A DNA stretch of 64,000 bases from JAKFVC01 sp040386595. Its GTDB lineage: Bacteria; Planctomycetota; Planctomycetia; Planctomycetales; Planctomycetaceae. Each line of letters opens with the position of its first letter. Position 1 is the first letter of the stretch. The translations under genes and the position numbers were made by a program. The notes under the pieces were generated by a model. The model was not told where the DNA came from. It worked only from the letters and a program-made list of their open reading frames with translations, and ran no database searches. Location of the stretch: the NCBI GenBank assembly GCA_040386595.1, contig JAZKFE010000091.1, positions 1-64,000 on the forward strand, given 5' to 3'. Positions 16,702 through 25,911 of the stretch are shown in pieces.

Positions 16702-18572
16702 TCTGGCCTTTCGTTGCACCTGCCGCCGCGTGGTTGGCGTTGCTCTTCGTTCCGCTGATCTTGCTGTATTTTTTAAAGCTCAAGCGGCCCGTACAATCCA
16801 TTCCATCACTGGCCCTGTGGCGGCAAGTGATGAACGACCAGCGTGTGAATTCACCCTTCCAACGCTTTAAGCGAAATTTTCTGCTTCTACTGCAGATATT
16901 AGTGCTGGCCTGTTTGGTCCTGGCGGCGATGCAGCCCTACTGGGGAACGGGGGCTCTGCGGTCGAAGTATCTGCCTATTTTGATCGACTGCTCGGCGAGT
17001 ATGGGGGCCCTCGACAAACCAGGGGGAACCAGTCGGCTGGAGGTGGCGAAGGCGGAAGCGAAGAAGATCATTGACAACTTGTTGTCGGATCAATTGGTGT
17101 CGCTGATCATCGTCAATTCTACCGGCCGCCGGCTGACTGACTTTACGAACAATAAGCGATTACTCAGCAACGCGCTGGATCATGTTGCGGTCAGTGATGT
17201 CCCCAGTCGTTTGGATGATTCCCTGCGGTTGGCTCAGGCGTTGTCTCGGACCTATCCCATTGAACGAGCTCTCTTCTTAACCGACGGAAATACGCCCAGT
17301 AATGTTGATTTGGAATTGCCGTTTCAAGTCACTTTGCAGCTGATTCCGCCTGGTGGTGCCAATATTGGAATTACGGAACTCAATGCCCGGCGGGGGGCCG
17401 AACGGTGGGATGTGTTCGTCCGGTTGGAAGGGGCTAAGGTCGGGGGTGGGGCGGCGAAAGTGGAGTTCTATCAAGATGCCGAGTTGCTCGGGACGGAACA
17501 AGTTTCGCTTGATCCGCAGGAGTCCCAACGGCTGTCCTTTCGTGCGTCTGCGGAACGACCTTCGCAGATTTCGGTTCGCATTCTTCCGGATGGGTTTGAT
17601 TCACTCGCCAGTGATAATGTGGCCTATCTCGAACTGCCCATCCTGCGTCCGCTGCGTGCCTATGTGGATCCGGAACTCGCCGATTTTCGCAAAGCTCTAC
17701 AGCCCCTCAAAGGGGTCGAAGTTTTGCCGACTCCCGGGTCGACCAAGCCGAAGCTCGTGACGGGATATGATCTTGTCGTGACGGAAGCGGTCGGTGAGAC
17801 TGTGCCACAGGCTGCGGTGTCGTTGACTGTGGGGCAGGTTCCGCCGGAACTGAGCAAGCTGGTCAAAGTCGAGAAGGACTTCGTGAAAGTCGTCGACTGG
17901 CAACGCAATTCCGCTTTCCTCCGGCATGTGCAGCTGGCCGACGTGCAGATGTCGGAAAATCCGGTGTCCGCGGTGGGGATTGAAGATCGTGACTACGAGC
18001 AACACGCCTACGAGATTCTCGCTCACGCCGCCCGTGGTCCGCTGATTTTGCACAAGGATCGCGATGGCCGCCAAGCGTTCTGGTTGTTGTTTCACACGAG
18101 TCGCTCCACGTTGCCGTACCGTGTGGGTTTTCCGATTTTAGTGTCGAATCTGATGCAAATCGCCATGCAACAAGCCGGCTTGGCGGAAGTTCGCAGTCAG
18201 GCGACGGGGGTGCTGCCCCCCCGGGCTGCCGATCCCACGATGACCTACACGATTGTTTCTCCCGATGGGTTGCGTCAAGAAATTACGACGACGAACGAAG
18301 GACTTCTTAGTGGAATTTCTGCGCCACGTGTTGGAAAATATGAGATCCTGAAGGGGCTTTCTACCGTTACGAAAACCAGTGCCAGTTTGTTAACGGCGAG
18401 TGAAACCAGTTTGCAGGCCGTCGAGAATATTCAATTTCGCGAGATCTCCATCGGGGCGAACGAGACGCGGTTGAAAACGGATAAACCGCTGTGGGCTGAA
18501 TTTGCCATTGCCGGCATGCTCTTCCTGGTGTTGGAGTGGTGGTATTTTCAGCGCCGTCCGGGAGGCTGGTAA
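16698..18572 (+). CDS. BatA-type VWA membrane protein
   Basis: I chose ATG 16698 for its ATGA overlap with the DUF58 stop; an in-frame GTG at 16689 is also possible. The 624 residues begin with a BatA-like hydrophobic N terminus (about 5-28, PAAAWLALLFVPLILLYFLK) and a second helix at about 55-75. A VWA domain with MIDAS DCSAS (about 96-100) and RALFLTDGN comes next. A long beta-rich extracytoplasmic region and a C-terminal helix (about 602-618) follow. It is probably the membrane client of MoxR and DUF58. An unrelated mid-region DLVVTEAVGETVP may be a second Rossmann-like fold. Confidence 0.85.
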   Translation: MIWPFVAPAAAWLALLFVPLILLYFLKLKRPVQSIPSLALWRQVMNDQRVNSPFQRFKRNFLLLLQILVLACLVLAAMQPYWGTGALRSKYLPILIDCSASMGALDKPGGTSRLEVAKAEAKKIIDNLLSDQLVSLIIVNSTGRRLTDFTNNKRLLSNALDHVAVSDVPSRLDDSLRLAQALSRTYPIERALFLTDGNTPSNVDLELPFQVTLQLIPPGGANIGITELNARRGAERWDVFVRLEGAKVGGGAAKVEFYQDAELLGTEQVSLDPQESQRLSFRASAERPSQISVRILPDGFDSLASDNVAYLELPILRPLRAYVDPELADFRKALQPLKGVEVLPTPGSTKPKLVTGYDLVVTEAVGETVPQAAVSLTVGQVPPELSKLVKVEKDFVKVVDWQRNSAFLRHVQLADVQMSENPVSAVGIEDRDYEQHAYEILAHAARGPLILHKDRDGRQAFWLLFHTSRSTLPYRVGFPILVSNLMQIAMQQAGLAEVRSQATGVLPPRAADPTMTYTIVSPDGLRQEITTTNEGLLSGISAPRVGKYEILKGLSTVTKTSASLLTASETSLQAVENIQFREISIGANETRLKTDKPLWAEFAIAGMLFLVLEWWYFQRRPGGW

Positions 18573-18741
18573 CGTGACCTTGTCGCAATCCACACACCTG
18601 AAGGACGGCCCATTGACGCCCGAGACTTTCTTGGAGCGATACCAGGCAGAGCCAAAGGCATCTTCAGCTCTGGCGTTCGTCGCTCCAGCACACGATCGGT
18701 CGTTTGACAGGCCCGCACCTGTGGCCCTTGGGGCTTACTTC

Positions 18742-20919
18742 ATGTCACGGTTAATTTGCATGCAACATGTTATACGGGATCGCTGGTGGCGATTGGCCTG
18801 GGGACTACTCATCGTGGCGGCCAGTTTCGGGCAGCCATCGCTTGTGATGGCCGAGTTGCCCAAGCCGCCGCTGGACATTCAGGTCGATCGGCTCTATCCG
18901 ATCCGGTCCGACAGCCCGGTGACCTTGCTTGTGACGATGACCCCAAATGGTAGCGGATTGCTGGAGGGAAAGCTGCGATTCAAACTCTGGAATGGGGGCG
19001 AACTGCTGACGACTGTCACGACGGATGACGAAGTGATCAATCCGCCGTCAAAAAAAGCACGCTATATGCTGCCTGCGCCAGACTTGCGAGGATATGCCCA
19101 GCAGCTGGACTTAACTGTGGAATTTATCTCCAAGAATGGTCCATTCAAGCTCCTCGGGCCGTTCAGTATCCTGGCTCCGTTAGGGAGTGACCGGGATCTG
19201 GTGATTGGCTATGTCGCGCCCGAGACGATGCGCCTGGATAAAACGCTCGATTTGTTACTAGACGAGCTCAAATTTGAGAATTTCTCACCCATCGTCAATG
19301 ACCGCAGTCTCCGCACGATTAATGATCGGATCTCGCCCGAGCAGTTGCCGACTGACGGGATTTCCATGTGCGCGTTCAACATGCTGTTTATTGCTGCCGA
19401 GGGGTTTTCGGCGGTGAAGGAATCGCAGTGGACTCCCATCGTGGAATGGGTGGAAGCAGGGGGGAGTCTGTGCCTGTTGCCGACCAACGATTTGTCACCG
19501 CATCACGTGGTACTGCTAAACAAGTTGCTCGAAAGTAAGAATCCCCAAGGCACATATTTGTTAGGGCCCAATAGCGAACTGCTATTTAAGAACGAACAAC
19601 AGCGGAAGATCAGTTATCACGCGCGGCGAGGGTTGGGCCGTGTGGCTGTTGTCAATCTGTTGGATGACGAAACGCTGGACCCCAAATCTGCAGAGTGGCG
19701 TGCGACGATCGCCCATCTGTGGAACTTCCGACGAGATCAAGTTTCGGATTTCGTTCAGACCGGGCAATGGAATCTCAAGATTCTCGCTCAACAGGAACAA
19801 CGGTTTACGCAGCATAGACAGTCATATCTCTATCAGAATATCCGCCATGAACAAAAGAAGCTGGGCTATCTGCCCCTTAATTCTGGCGATCAGCTTATGC
19901 AGGCAATCGTTCCTTCGAACCTGCATATCATTCCCTTGCCGCTGATTGCGTTCGTGCTCTTTCTGTACGTTCTGGCGATTGGCCCAGGCGACTACTTCAT
20001 TCTGGGCCGGTTCAATCTTCGTAAGTGGACCTGGGTGACGTTTCCCCTGACGACGGTGATCTTCGCCGCCGGTGCCCTGTGGATGGCTGAGTGGTACATG
20101 AACACGGGAGATGCCCGGCGTTCGGTCTATTTCGTAGATATTGGCGTGGAGGGCCGCGCGGAGCGGGTTAACCAGCTGGAGATGCTATTCAACAGTCGGC
20201 AGAAAGTTGTCGAAACACCGCTGACCCGCAGTCTGTTTACCTCGCTAGATCATCAGATGTATGGGGCAGGCAGTTATCAGCAATTCAATCAACGGCAGTA
20301 CGGGAAGAGCTCGGGATTTGTGGGGCCGGCGGAAATCAGCGGGCGCATTCCCAGTCGTTTTGTCGCTTATCAGCTGACACCCAAATGGGTGCCGCAGTTG
20401 AATCGAATTATGACTCTGAATACTGACAAGTTCGCGAATAAAATGGACTGGCAAAAGTTGCAGCTCAAGTCGGACGGAGAACCCCATGACTGGGAAAAAT
20501 TCATCAGAGATCGCAGCGGAGTTAATGCATTCACTCAGCCGATTAAGGCGGAGTTTACCTCAGGAAAACTCACCATCGGAGTTTATTCCGGAGGGCAGTA
20601 CTACCACTTGTTTGGTAATAGGCAATTGTTTTCTCCCATTCCGACGCAGGTTGTTAATGGGGTTGCTGTCCCCCAGCCGGTGGGCAGTAATTTCCAGAAC
20701 TGGAATAACTCGCAACAGGATTTCTTGGCGGATGTCTCCATGCTGCAGGATGCAGGGTTGTTCTCCGTCGTCAGCCGGATCGCACCGCACGGGGGACGGC
20801 AATTGGAAGACTTGTCGCTGGTCGATCCCAGCGACCCCCGACAGTGGTTGCTGATGGTGGGAATCGAAGAGGATCAAGACTGGATCGTGTACCGCAAACT
20901 TTACGCAGGAATCGAGTAA
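18742..20919 (+). CDS. Membrane-anchored extracytoplasmic protein of the MoxR-ABC cluster
   Basis: The ATG at 18742 gives a normal signal (GLLIVAASFGQPSLVMA, cleavage near 37) and 725 residues. A GTG at 18574, two bases after the preceding stop, is in frame and would add 56 residues. The first ~390 residues are a beta-rich region with a GATase-like core (VEWVEAGGSLCLLPTNDL). Two membrane helices at about 393-415 and 427-450 follow, then a soluble C-terminal domain. No enzymatic residues are recognised. It lies between the VWA protein and the ABC ATPase, and ends two bases before the latter's ATG. Topology and position resemble the GldG-type accessory of ABC-2 systems, but that is inference. 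Confidence 0.7.
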   Translation: MSRLICMQHVIRDRWWRLAWGLLIVAASFGQPSLVMAELPKPPLDIQVDRLYPIRSDSPVTLLVTMTPNGSGLLEGKLRFKLWNGGELLTTVTTDDEVINPPSKKARYMLPAPDLRGYAQQLDLTVEFISKNGPFKLLGPFSILAPLGSDRDLVIGYVAPETMRLDKTLDLLLDELKFENFSPIVNDRSLRTINDRISPEQLPTDGISMCAFNMLFIAAEGFSAVKESQWTPIVEWVEAGGSLCLLPTNDLSPHHVVLLNKLLESKNPQGTYLLGPNSELLFKNEQQRKISYHARRGLGRVAVVNLLDDETLDPKSAEWRATIAHLWNFRRDQVSDFVQTGQWNLKILAQQEQRFTQHRQSYLYQNIRHEQKKLGYLPLNSGDQLMQAIVPSNLHIIPLPLIAFVLFLYVLAIGPGDYFILGRFNLRKWTWVTFPLTTVIFAAGALWMAEWYMNTGDARRSVYFVDIGVEGRAERVNQLEMLFNSRQKVVETPLTRSLFTSLDHQMYGAGSYQQFNQRQYGKSSGFVGPAEISGRIPSRFVAYQLTPKWVPQLNRIMTLNTDKFANKMDWQKLQLKSDGEPHDWEKFIRDRSGVNAFTQPIKAEFTSGKLTIGVYSGGQYYHLFGNRQLFSPIPTQVVNGVAVPQPVGSNFQNWNNSQQDFLADVSMLQDAGLFSVVSRIAPHGGRQLEDLSLVDPSDPRQWLLMVGIEEDQDWIVYRKLYAGIE

Positions 20920-20921
20920 GC

Positions 20922-21854
20922 ATGCTGGTCGTCAACATCCAAAAGCTGCACGTGCGGTATGGCAAGCTGGAAGCCGTTCGGGGAATCGATATGCAGATTC
21001 CGCGGGGGGAAGTCTTCGGCTTCATCGGTCCCAATGGTGCGGGTAAGTCCTCCACGATTAAAGTTCTCGCGACGCTCCAGCAGGACTTTACCGGCAAGGT
21101 CGAGATCAATGGGATGGATATCGTGCGCCATGCCCACGAGGTGCGTGAGAAGATCGGCTATGTGCCCGATTTCTTCGGCGTCTATGAAGATCTGACGACC
21201 TGGGAGTACCTGCAGTTCTTTGCCGCTGCGTATCGGATTCCGCGTGAGAAACGCAAGGGAATCATTGATGACGTGCTGGAACTGACCGACCTCACACATA
21301 AGCTACATTCGGCGGTTGATGCGTTGTCGCGCGGGATGAAGCAGCGGCTGTCGCTGGCTCGCGTGTTGCTGCATGACCCGGATCTCTTGTTGCTGGACGA
21401 ACCGGCCAGCGGTCTTGATCCACGAGCGCGCATCGAGATGCGTGAGCTGCTAAAAGCCCTGAAAGAAATGGGCAAAACGATTCTGATTTCCAGTCACATT
21501 CTGGAAGAGCTGGCCCAGCTGTGCACCCGGATTGGCATCATTGAGCAGGGCAAGATGGTGGTGGAAGGATCAGTCGCCGACATTTATCGGCAGCTGGGAG
21601 TGATGCGTGTCGTTCATGTGCAGTTGGTGCGGCAATCGCCAGAGCTGGCGAATCGTATCCGCTCGGTCCCGGGGGTCATTGAGGTAGATGAAATGACCGA
21701 CCGGCTAGCCATCAAACTGCATGAGGACGAGCTACCGATCGAAGATTTGCACGATCACATTCACAGCCTGGGGGGCCGGATTCGCATGTTCCAGCCGGAA
21801 GCTATGGATATGGAAACGGCGTTTATGAAATTAACGGAAGGGAAGACGGCATAA
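20922..21854 (+). CDS. ABC-2-type transporter ATPase
   Basis: The start at 20922 comes two bases after the previous stop; the 310-residue protein begins directly at the first strand (MLVVNIQKLHVRYGKLEAVR). It has Walker A GPNGAGKSS (36-44), signature LSRGMKQRLSLAR, Walker B LLLLDEPASGLDP with intact D-loop, and H-loop ISSHILEEL. The C-terminal ~90 residues resemble the regulatory tail of NatA/GldA-type ATPases. It is the only ATPase next to four ABC-2-like membrane proteins (22008-29755), so it presumably powers them all. Confidence 0.9.
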   Translation: MLVVNIQKLHVRYGKLEAVRGIDMQIPRGEVFGFIGPNGAGKSSTIKVLATLQQDFTGKVEINGMDIVRHAHEVREKIGYVPDFFGVYEDLTTWEYLQFFAAAYRIPREKRKGIIDDVLELTDLTHKLHSAVDALSRGMKQRLSLARVLLHDPDLLLLDEPASGLDPRARIEMRELLKALKEMGKTILISSHILEELAQLCTRIGIIEQGKMVVEGSVADIYRQLGVMRVVHVQLVRQSPELANRIRSVPGVIEVDEMTDRLAIKLHEDELPIEDLHDHIHSLGGRIRMFQPEAMDMETAFMKLTEGKTA

Positions 21855-22007
21855 GTGCTAGGTCATGGTGAAAAGCCAGCGGCACGCAACACCAAGAAAA
21901 TTTCGTGACATAGCACAGAACGATCCAGTTTCCTTGCTGATGTGATCCTTATTCAGCAGATTTCTTGATGGCTCTGATAACCGGATTCAACCAAAGGTCG
22001 TTAGGAA

Positions 22008-23978
22008 ATGGCATCGCGTCGTGAGTGGGGTTTGCCGTTATTCACGAAGGAACTGCAGGAGCAGTCCGCCCGCCGTCGCACGTACGTGATTCGGGTCGTC
22101 TATGTTGCTGTTTTTATTTATTTTGCACTGAGTTCGATTCAAACCACGCTGTCTGGTGTCACGACTCTCAGCATCCTGGGACAGGGACAGCGGATCTTAA
22201 ACTCTTTGGTCAGTTTCCAGTTTCTGGGCATTTTCTTGTTTTTGCCGGCCTTGGCTTGCGATGTGTTAACGCTTGAAAAAGAACGCAACACTTTAGCTTT
22301 GCTGTTTCTGACCCGCCTTGGGCCGTGGACCATTGTGATAGAAAAATTACTCAGCCGGTTGTTTCCGATGCTGATGGTCCTGATGTGCGCGTTACCGGTG
22401 ATGGCGTTTAGCTATTCTCTCGGTGGCTTGAACTCATTCCAGTTGTATGCCGCAGCTTGGTATTTGTTTCTCTCGGCATTCCAAACGGCGTGCATCGCCG
22501 TGATGTGTTCCGCTTTATCCAGCACCACCACCGCAGCATTTGTGAAAACTTACGTTGTGCTGTACCTGCTGTACGTGTTTTCGTCTCAGCTAGTTTACTT
22601 GTATATGTTGCCGTTACAGGTGATTTATAGTGTCTCACCGAGCCTGGCGCAATGGATTGATAGCACGCTAGGGGCGCGGGAATTCAGCCGGTACATTATC
22701 GGTAGGGCGTGGTCGCCTGCGGAGATTTATCGAGTCTTCGTTGACCTGCAGTTCGTAGGGATGGGGGGCGCCGCCGGAACAACCTCACAGTGGTGGGCTG
22801 CCACGCTGCTCGGCATCCCCAGTCTACTATCGGGACTTGTTTGTTTGGTGGTCGCGCGCTGGGCTTTGTATCGCAAGGCGTTTACCCCCCCCAGCAATAT
22901 ACTGCTCAGATTTTTTCGCGGATTGGATCGCATCTTTGCGCATGCCAATAAGAAGATGGCATTCGATGTCAAATTGGTGCATGAATCCAATACCTTACCG
23001 AATGACGAGCCGATTGCCTGGCGTGAGGTTTCTAAACGCTCTTTGGGGCAATTTCGATATCTCGTGCGGGTCATGATCCCACTGCTGTTTCCGGTGGTGT
23101 TTCTCGGGGCCATGGTGGCGACTTCGTCGGTCGGCGAGATGCGCCATGGCTTGAATCACGGGTTGTCCGGCCTGATTTGTTTCTTGTGGATCACCAGCCT
23201 GGCTCTGATCACCGTAACTGCGGCGAGCACGATTCCGTTAGAGAGAACTCGCCAAACGTGGGACGTGTTGCGTTCCACTCCGCTTCTAGGACGAGAGATC
23301 CTCACACAAAAACTTCGTGGCGTGCAGCGACTCCAATGGGTCTGTTCGATTCCGGTGCTGGCGGCCATCGGCTTGCAAGCCTGGTTGAGATATCAGCTAC
23401 AGACTGGTGGAGACCGGGGGGCTGTCGGTGCTGTTCTACCAGGCCTCAGCACATTGGAGTATTTGATCGGTGCGGTCGGTGGGGTGTGGCTCTATTCGGA
23501 ACTGGCGCGCTGGCTGGCGCTCTGGTGTGGTCTGCATATTCGGAACTCGATGCGGGCCGTGCTGGTTTCCTGTTCTCTGTTGGCGGCTTTCTTCTTCGGC
23601 CCCATGGTCTTGATCTTCGGTTTTGCTGGTGGACCATCTGTGGGCTGGCTGCCAAGTCAGACTCGCCCCGAAGTGGCAATTCTCGAGGCCATTATTTGCC
23701 CCGGCTACTTTGTGGCTTTGAATGAAATTGCAGGTATTCGGGATGCGGCTCCCTTCCCGATTTCCATTTTCGTCTTGGTGGTCCATCTGACACTGATGGG
23801 GGTGCTCGTGACTCGGTTGCGCGGCCGTATCCTTCGTCGCGCTGATCGATACTTGGAGCGGATTGGTACGTTTCAGGGGGACACCCGTGAATTCGTCTTC
23901 GTTAATGTTTCGGATTCGCCGGCAGCGGATCCTGCATCGCCGTTGGAGGCAAGTTCCGCGGCGGGGGCGGCATCGTGA
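22008..23978 (+). CDS. ABC-2-type permease paralogue 1
   Basis: This 656-residue membrane protein has ten or more predicted helices. The N-terminal signature LPLFTKELQEQSARRRTYVI (about 9-28) recurs in all four paralogues. It has two ABC-2-type coupling motifs: EKERNTLALLFLTRLGPWTI (about 90-109), and ERTRQTWDVLRSTPLLGREI near 411-430. So one polypeptide looks like two fused ABC-2 half-permeases, with the linker WREVSKRSLGQFRYLVR introducing the second half. Its stop overlaps the next gene's GTG (GTGA, 23975-23978). About 150 bases without a gene separate it from the ATPase. Confidence 0.82.
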   Translation: MASRREWGLPLFTKELQEQSARRRTYVIRVVYVAVFIYFALSSIQTTLSGVTTLSILGQGQRILNSLVSFQFLGIFLFLPALACDVLTLEKERNTLALLFLTRLGPWTIVIEKLLSRLFPMLMVLMCALPVMAFSYSLGGLNSFQLYAAAWYLFLSAFQTACIAVMCSALSSTTTAAFVKTYVVLYLLYVFSSQLVYLYMLPLQVIYSVSPSLAQWIDSTLGAREFSRYIIGRAWSPAEIYRVFVDLQFVGMGGAAGTTSQWWAATLLGIPSLLSGLVCLVVARWALYRKAFTPPSNILLRFFRGLDRIFAHANKKMAFDVKLVHESNTLPNDEPIAWREVSKRSLGQFRYLVRVMIPLLFPVVFLGAMVATSSVGEMRHGLNHGLSGLICFLWITSLALITVTAASTIPLERTRQTWDVLRSTPLLGREILTQKLRGVQRLQWVCSIPVLAAIGLQAWLRYQLQTGGDRGAVGAVLPGLSTLEYLIGAVGGVWLYSELARWLALWCGLHIRNSMRAVLVSCSLLAAFFFGPMVLIFGFAGGPSVGWLPSQTRPEVAILEAIICPGYFVALNEIAGIRDAAPFPISIFVLVVHLTLMGVLVTRLRGRILRRADRYLERIGTFQGDTREFVFVNVSDSPAADPASPLEASSAAGAAS

Positions 23979-25900
23979 AGTGGCTATCCTCGCGATACAC
24001 GCTGCCGCTGTTGACGAAGGATCTCATCGAGCAATCCGCGCGACGCAAGCTGTTCGTGATTCGCGTGGTCTATGTCTTGCTGCTCATCGTCATGGCGTCT
24101 GTCTTTGTTTTGCCGGTCATTCAAAATCGGTCATTCACTCCTCTGGGGCTACTCGGCGTCGGCAAGCAGATCTTTCTCATTCTGGTGTTCCTCCAATTCG
24201 CGGGAGTCTATCTCTTTTTGCCCGGATTGTGTTCGGGCATGATTACCGTTGAGAAAGAACGAAATACGCTGGGGTTGCTGTTTTTGACCAAGCTTGGGCC
24301 GTGGACGATTATTTTTGAGAAGCTGGGCAGTCGCCTGGTGTTGATGTTCACGCTGCTCATCACGAGCCTGCCCCTGATCGCCTTCACCTATTCGTTAGGG
24401 GGCATTGCCCCCTTTGATTTGTTTTGTGGCGTCTGGTACTTAGGTTTGTCTGTTCTGCTCATTTCCAGCCTGGCAACTTTTGCCTCAGCCTATTTTCGCA
24501 CGACTGCCGCGGCATTTGTGGCTACGTGCCTGATGTTGTTAGCACTTAGTTTTGGTCCCGTATTCCTCGACCAAGCATTGTTTGGTGGCAACGTCCAAAA
24601 AGGTTACGCCGGAATCGGGCGGATGACTTTGGTTTGGCTGTTAGGAGATGAAACGCACCGTGTCGGCGATTTTGCGTTACTAATGTGGTTTCCCCCGGGG
24701 CAATTTGGTGTCCTTACCGCGTCGCAGATAGGGCCGTCTTCGGTAGCCTACCTAATTGTATTCTTGACCAGCGTTCCCTCCCTACTGACCGCAGGGGGCG
24801 CACTCTGGGTGGGGCAGATGTGTCTGGTGCCCCGCGCCTTTCTCCCCCCTTCGAATCACATTTTGAATCTGTTCAAGTTTCTGGACAGCGGATTTTACTA
24901 CTTCAATCAACGTTACGCGCGCGGCGTAATGGTGATGAAAGAAGTGCAATCATTACCCGACATGCAACCCGTTACCTGGCGGGAAACGACGAAACGCTCG
25001 CTGGGCCAATTGCGGTACCTGGTTCGGATTCTGTTGGTTCTCGAAATTCCCGTGCTCTTTTTTTCGCTGGATCTCTTGAGCACGGGAGGATACTCACAAG
25101 GCCTTGTTCGTATAAGCTTCGTCGTGGGGGCCTTGTGGATTGTTATTACGCTGGTACTTCTGCTCCAAGGGGCAACATTAATTGCTGGTGAGCGTGCCCG
25201 GCAGACGTTGGACGTATTGCTGACGACACCGCTCTCCAGTCGCCAGATCATTCTGCAAAAGATGAGCGGCATAACCCGGCTAATTATTGTCTGTGCGATT
25301 CCACTCGTCACTTGTTTGGTTCTGGAAACGTGGGCGCGTCATGAACAGCAGATCTTGTCGCCGTCCCGAGTCACCGCGCAAGCCTTACACGATTCACTCG
25401 GCCTGCGGCCCCAGCCCTTTATTTGGCATGAGTATTTATTGTCAGGGTTGGCGACGATTGTGATCTACCTGAATGTGTTTTCCTGGCTGTCTCTGTGGCT
25501 GGGAATTCGATCCAAATCACCTTCACGCTCCATCCTGATTTCGGTGGGGACACTCGTTGCTTGGTCGGTTGTGCCGATCGTGTTCATGATATTCCTATTT
25601 GCCTTCGTGCTGGATCCTGTATTTGATGTGGAATTCAGCACGTCCAGCATAAAACTGGGGCTTCTGGCCAGTCCGGTGTCGTGCGTTCTGTTCTCGGAAA
25701 GTGAAGGGCTGGCTGCATTGCATCCGATCCCCTATGTTGGGGCGATTGTGAATGCCCTGTTGTATGGAACTTGCTGGTGGTGGCTCCGCTGGGATGTCCT
25801 GCTTCGGGCCGATCGCTATCTAGGGCGCGGGTCTCGGAATGCTCCTCATGAGACTCCAGTTATGACCATGGTACCGCACGGTGCCGCGATTACGGCCTGA
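23975..25900 (+). CDS. ABC-2-type permease paralogue 2
   Basis: This 641-residue paralogue starts at the GTG overlapping the previous stop. It carries LPLLTKDLIEQSARRKLFVI, EKERNTLGLLFLTKLGPWTI (about 93), the linker WRETTKRSLGQLRYLVR, and the second motif GERARQTLDVLLTTPLSSRQ (about 405). Membrane helices are distributed as in paralogue 1. The pairing of two motifs suggests an internal duplication. It may dimerise with its neighbours around the ATPase at 20922, although four different permeases exceed the usual two-domain need of one ABC transporter. Confidence 0.82.
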   Translation: MKWLSSRYTLPLLTKDLIEQSARRKLFVIRVVYVLLLIVMASVFVLPVIQNRSFTPLGLLGVGKQIFLILVFLQFAGVYLFLPGLCSGMITVEKERNTLGLLFLTKLGPWTIIFEKLGSRLVLMFTLLITSLPLIAFTYSLGGIAPFDLFCGVWYLGLSVLLISSLATFASAYFRTTAAAFVATCLMLLALSFGPVFLDQALFGGNVQKGYAGIGRMTLVWLLGDETHRVGDFALLMWFPPGQFGVLTASQIGPSSVAYLIVFLTSVPSLLTAGGALWVGQMCLVPRAFLPPSNHILNLFKFLDSGFYYFNQRYARGVMVMKEVQSLPDMQPVTWRETTKRSLGQLRYLVRILLVLEIPVLFFSLDLLSTGGYSQGLVRISFVVGALWIVITLVLLLQGATLIAGERARQTLDVLLTTPLSSRQIILQKMSGITRLIIVCAIPLVTCLVLETWARHEQQILSPSRVTAQALHDSLGLRPQPFIWHEYLLSGLATIVIYLNVFSWLSLWLGIRSKSPSRSILISVGTLVAWSVVPIVFMIFLFAFVLDPVFDVEFSTSSIKLGLLASPVSCVLFSESEGLAALHPIPYVGAIVNALLYGTCWWWLRWDVLLRADRYLGRGSRNAPHETPVMTMVPHGAAITA

Positions 25901-25911
25901 AGGGGCTGCCC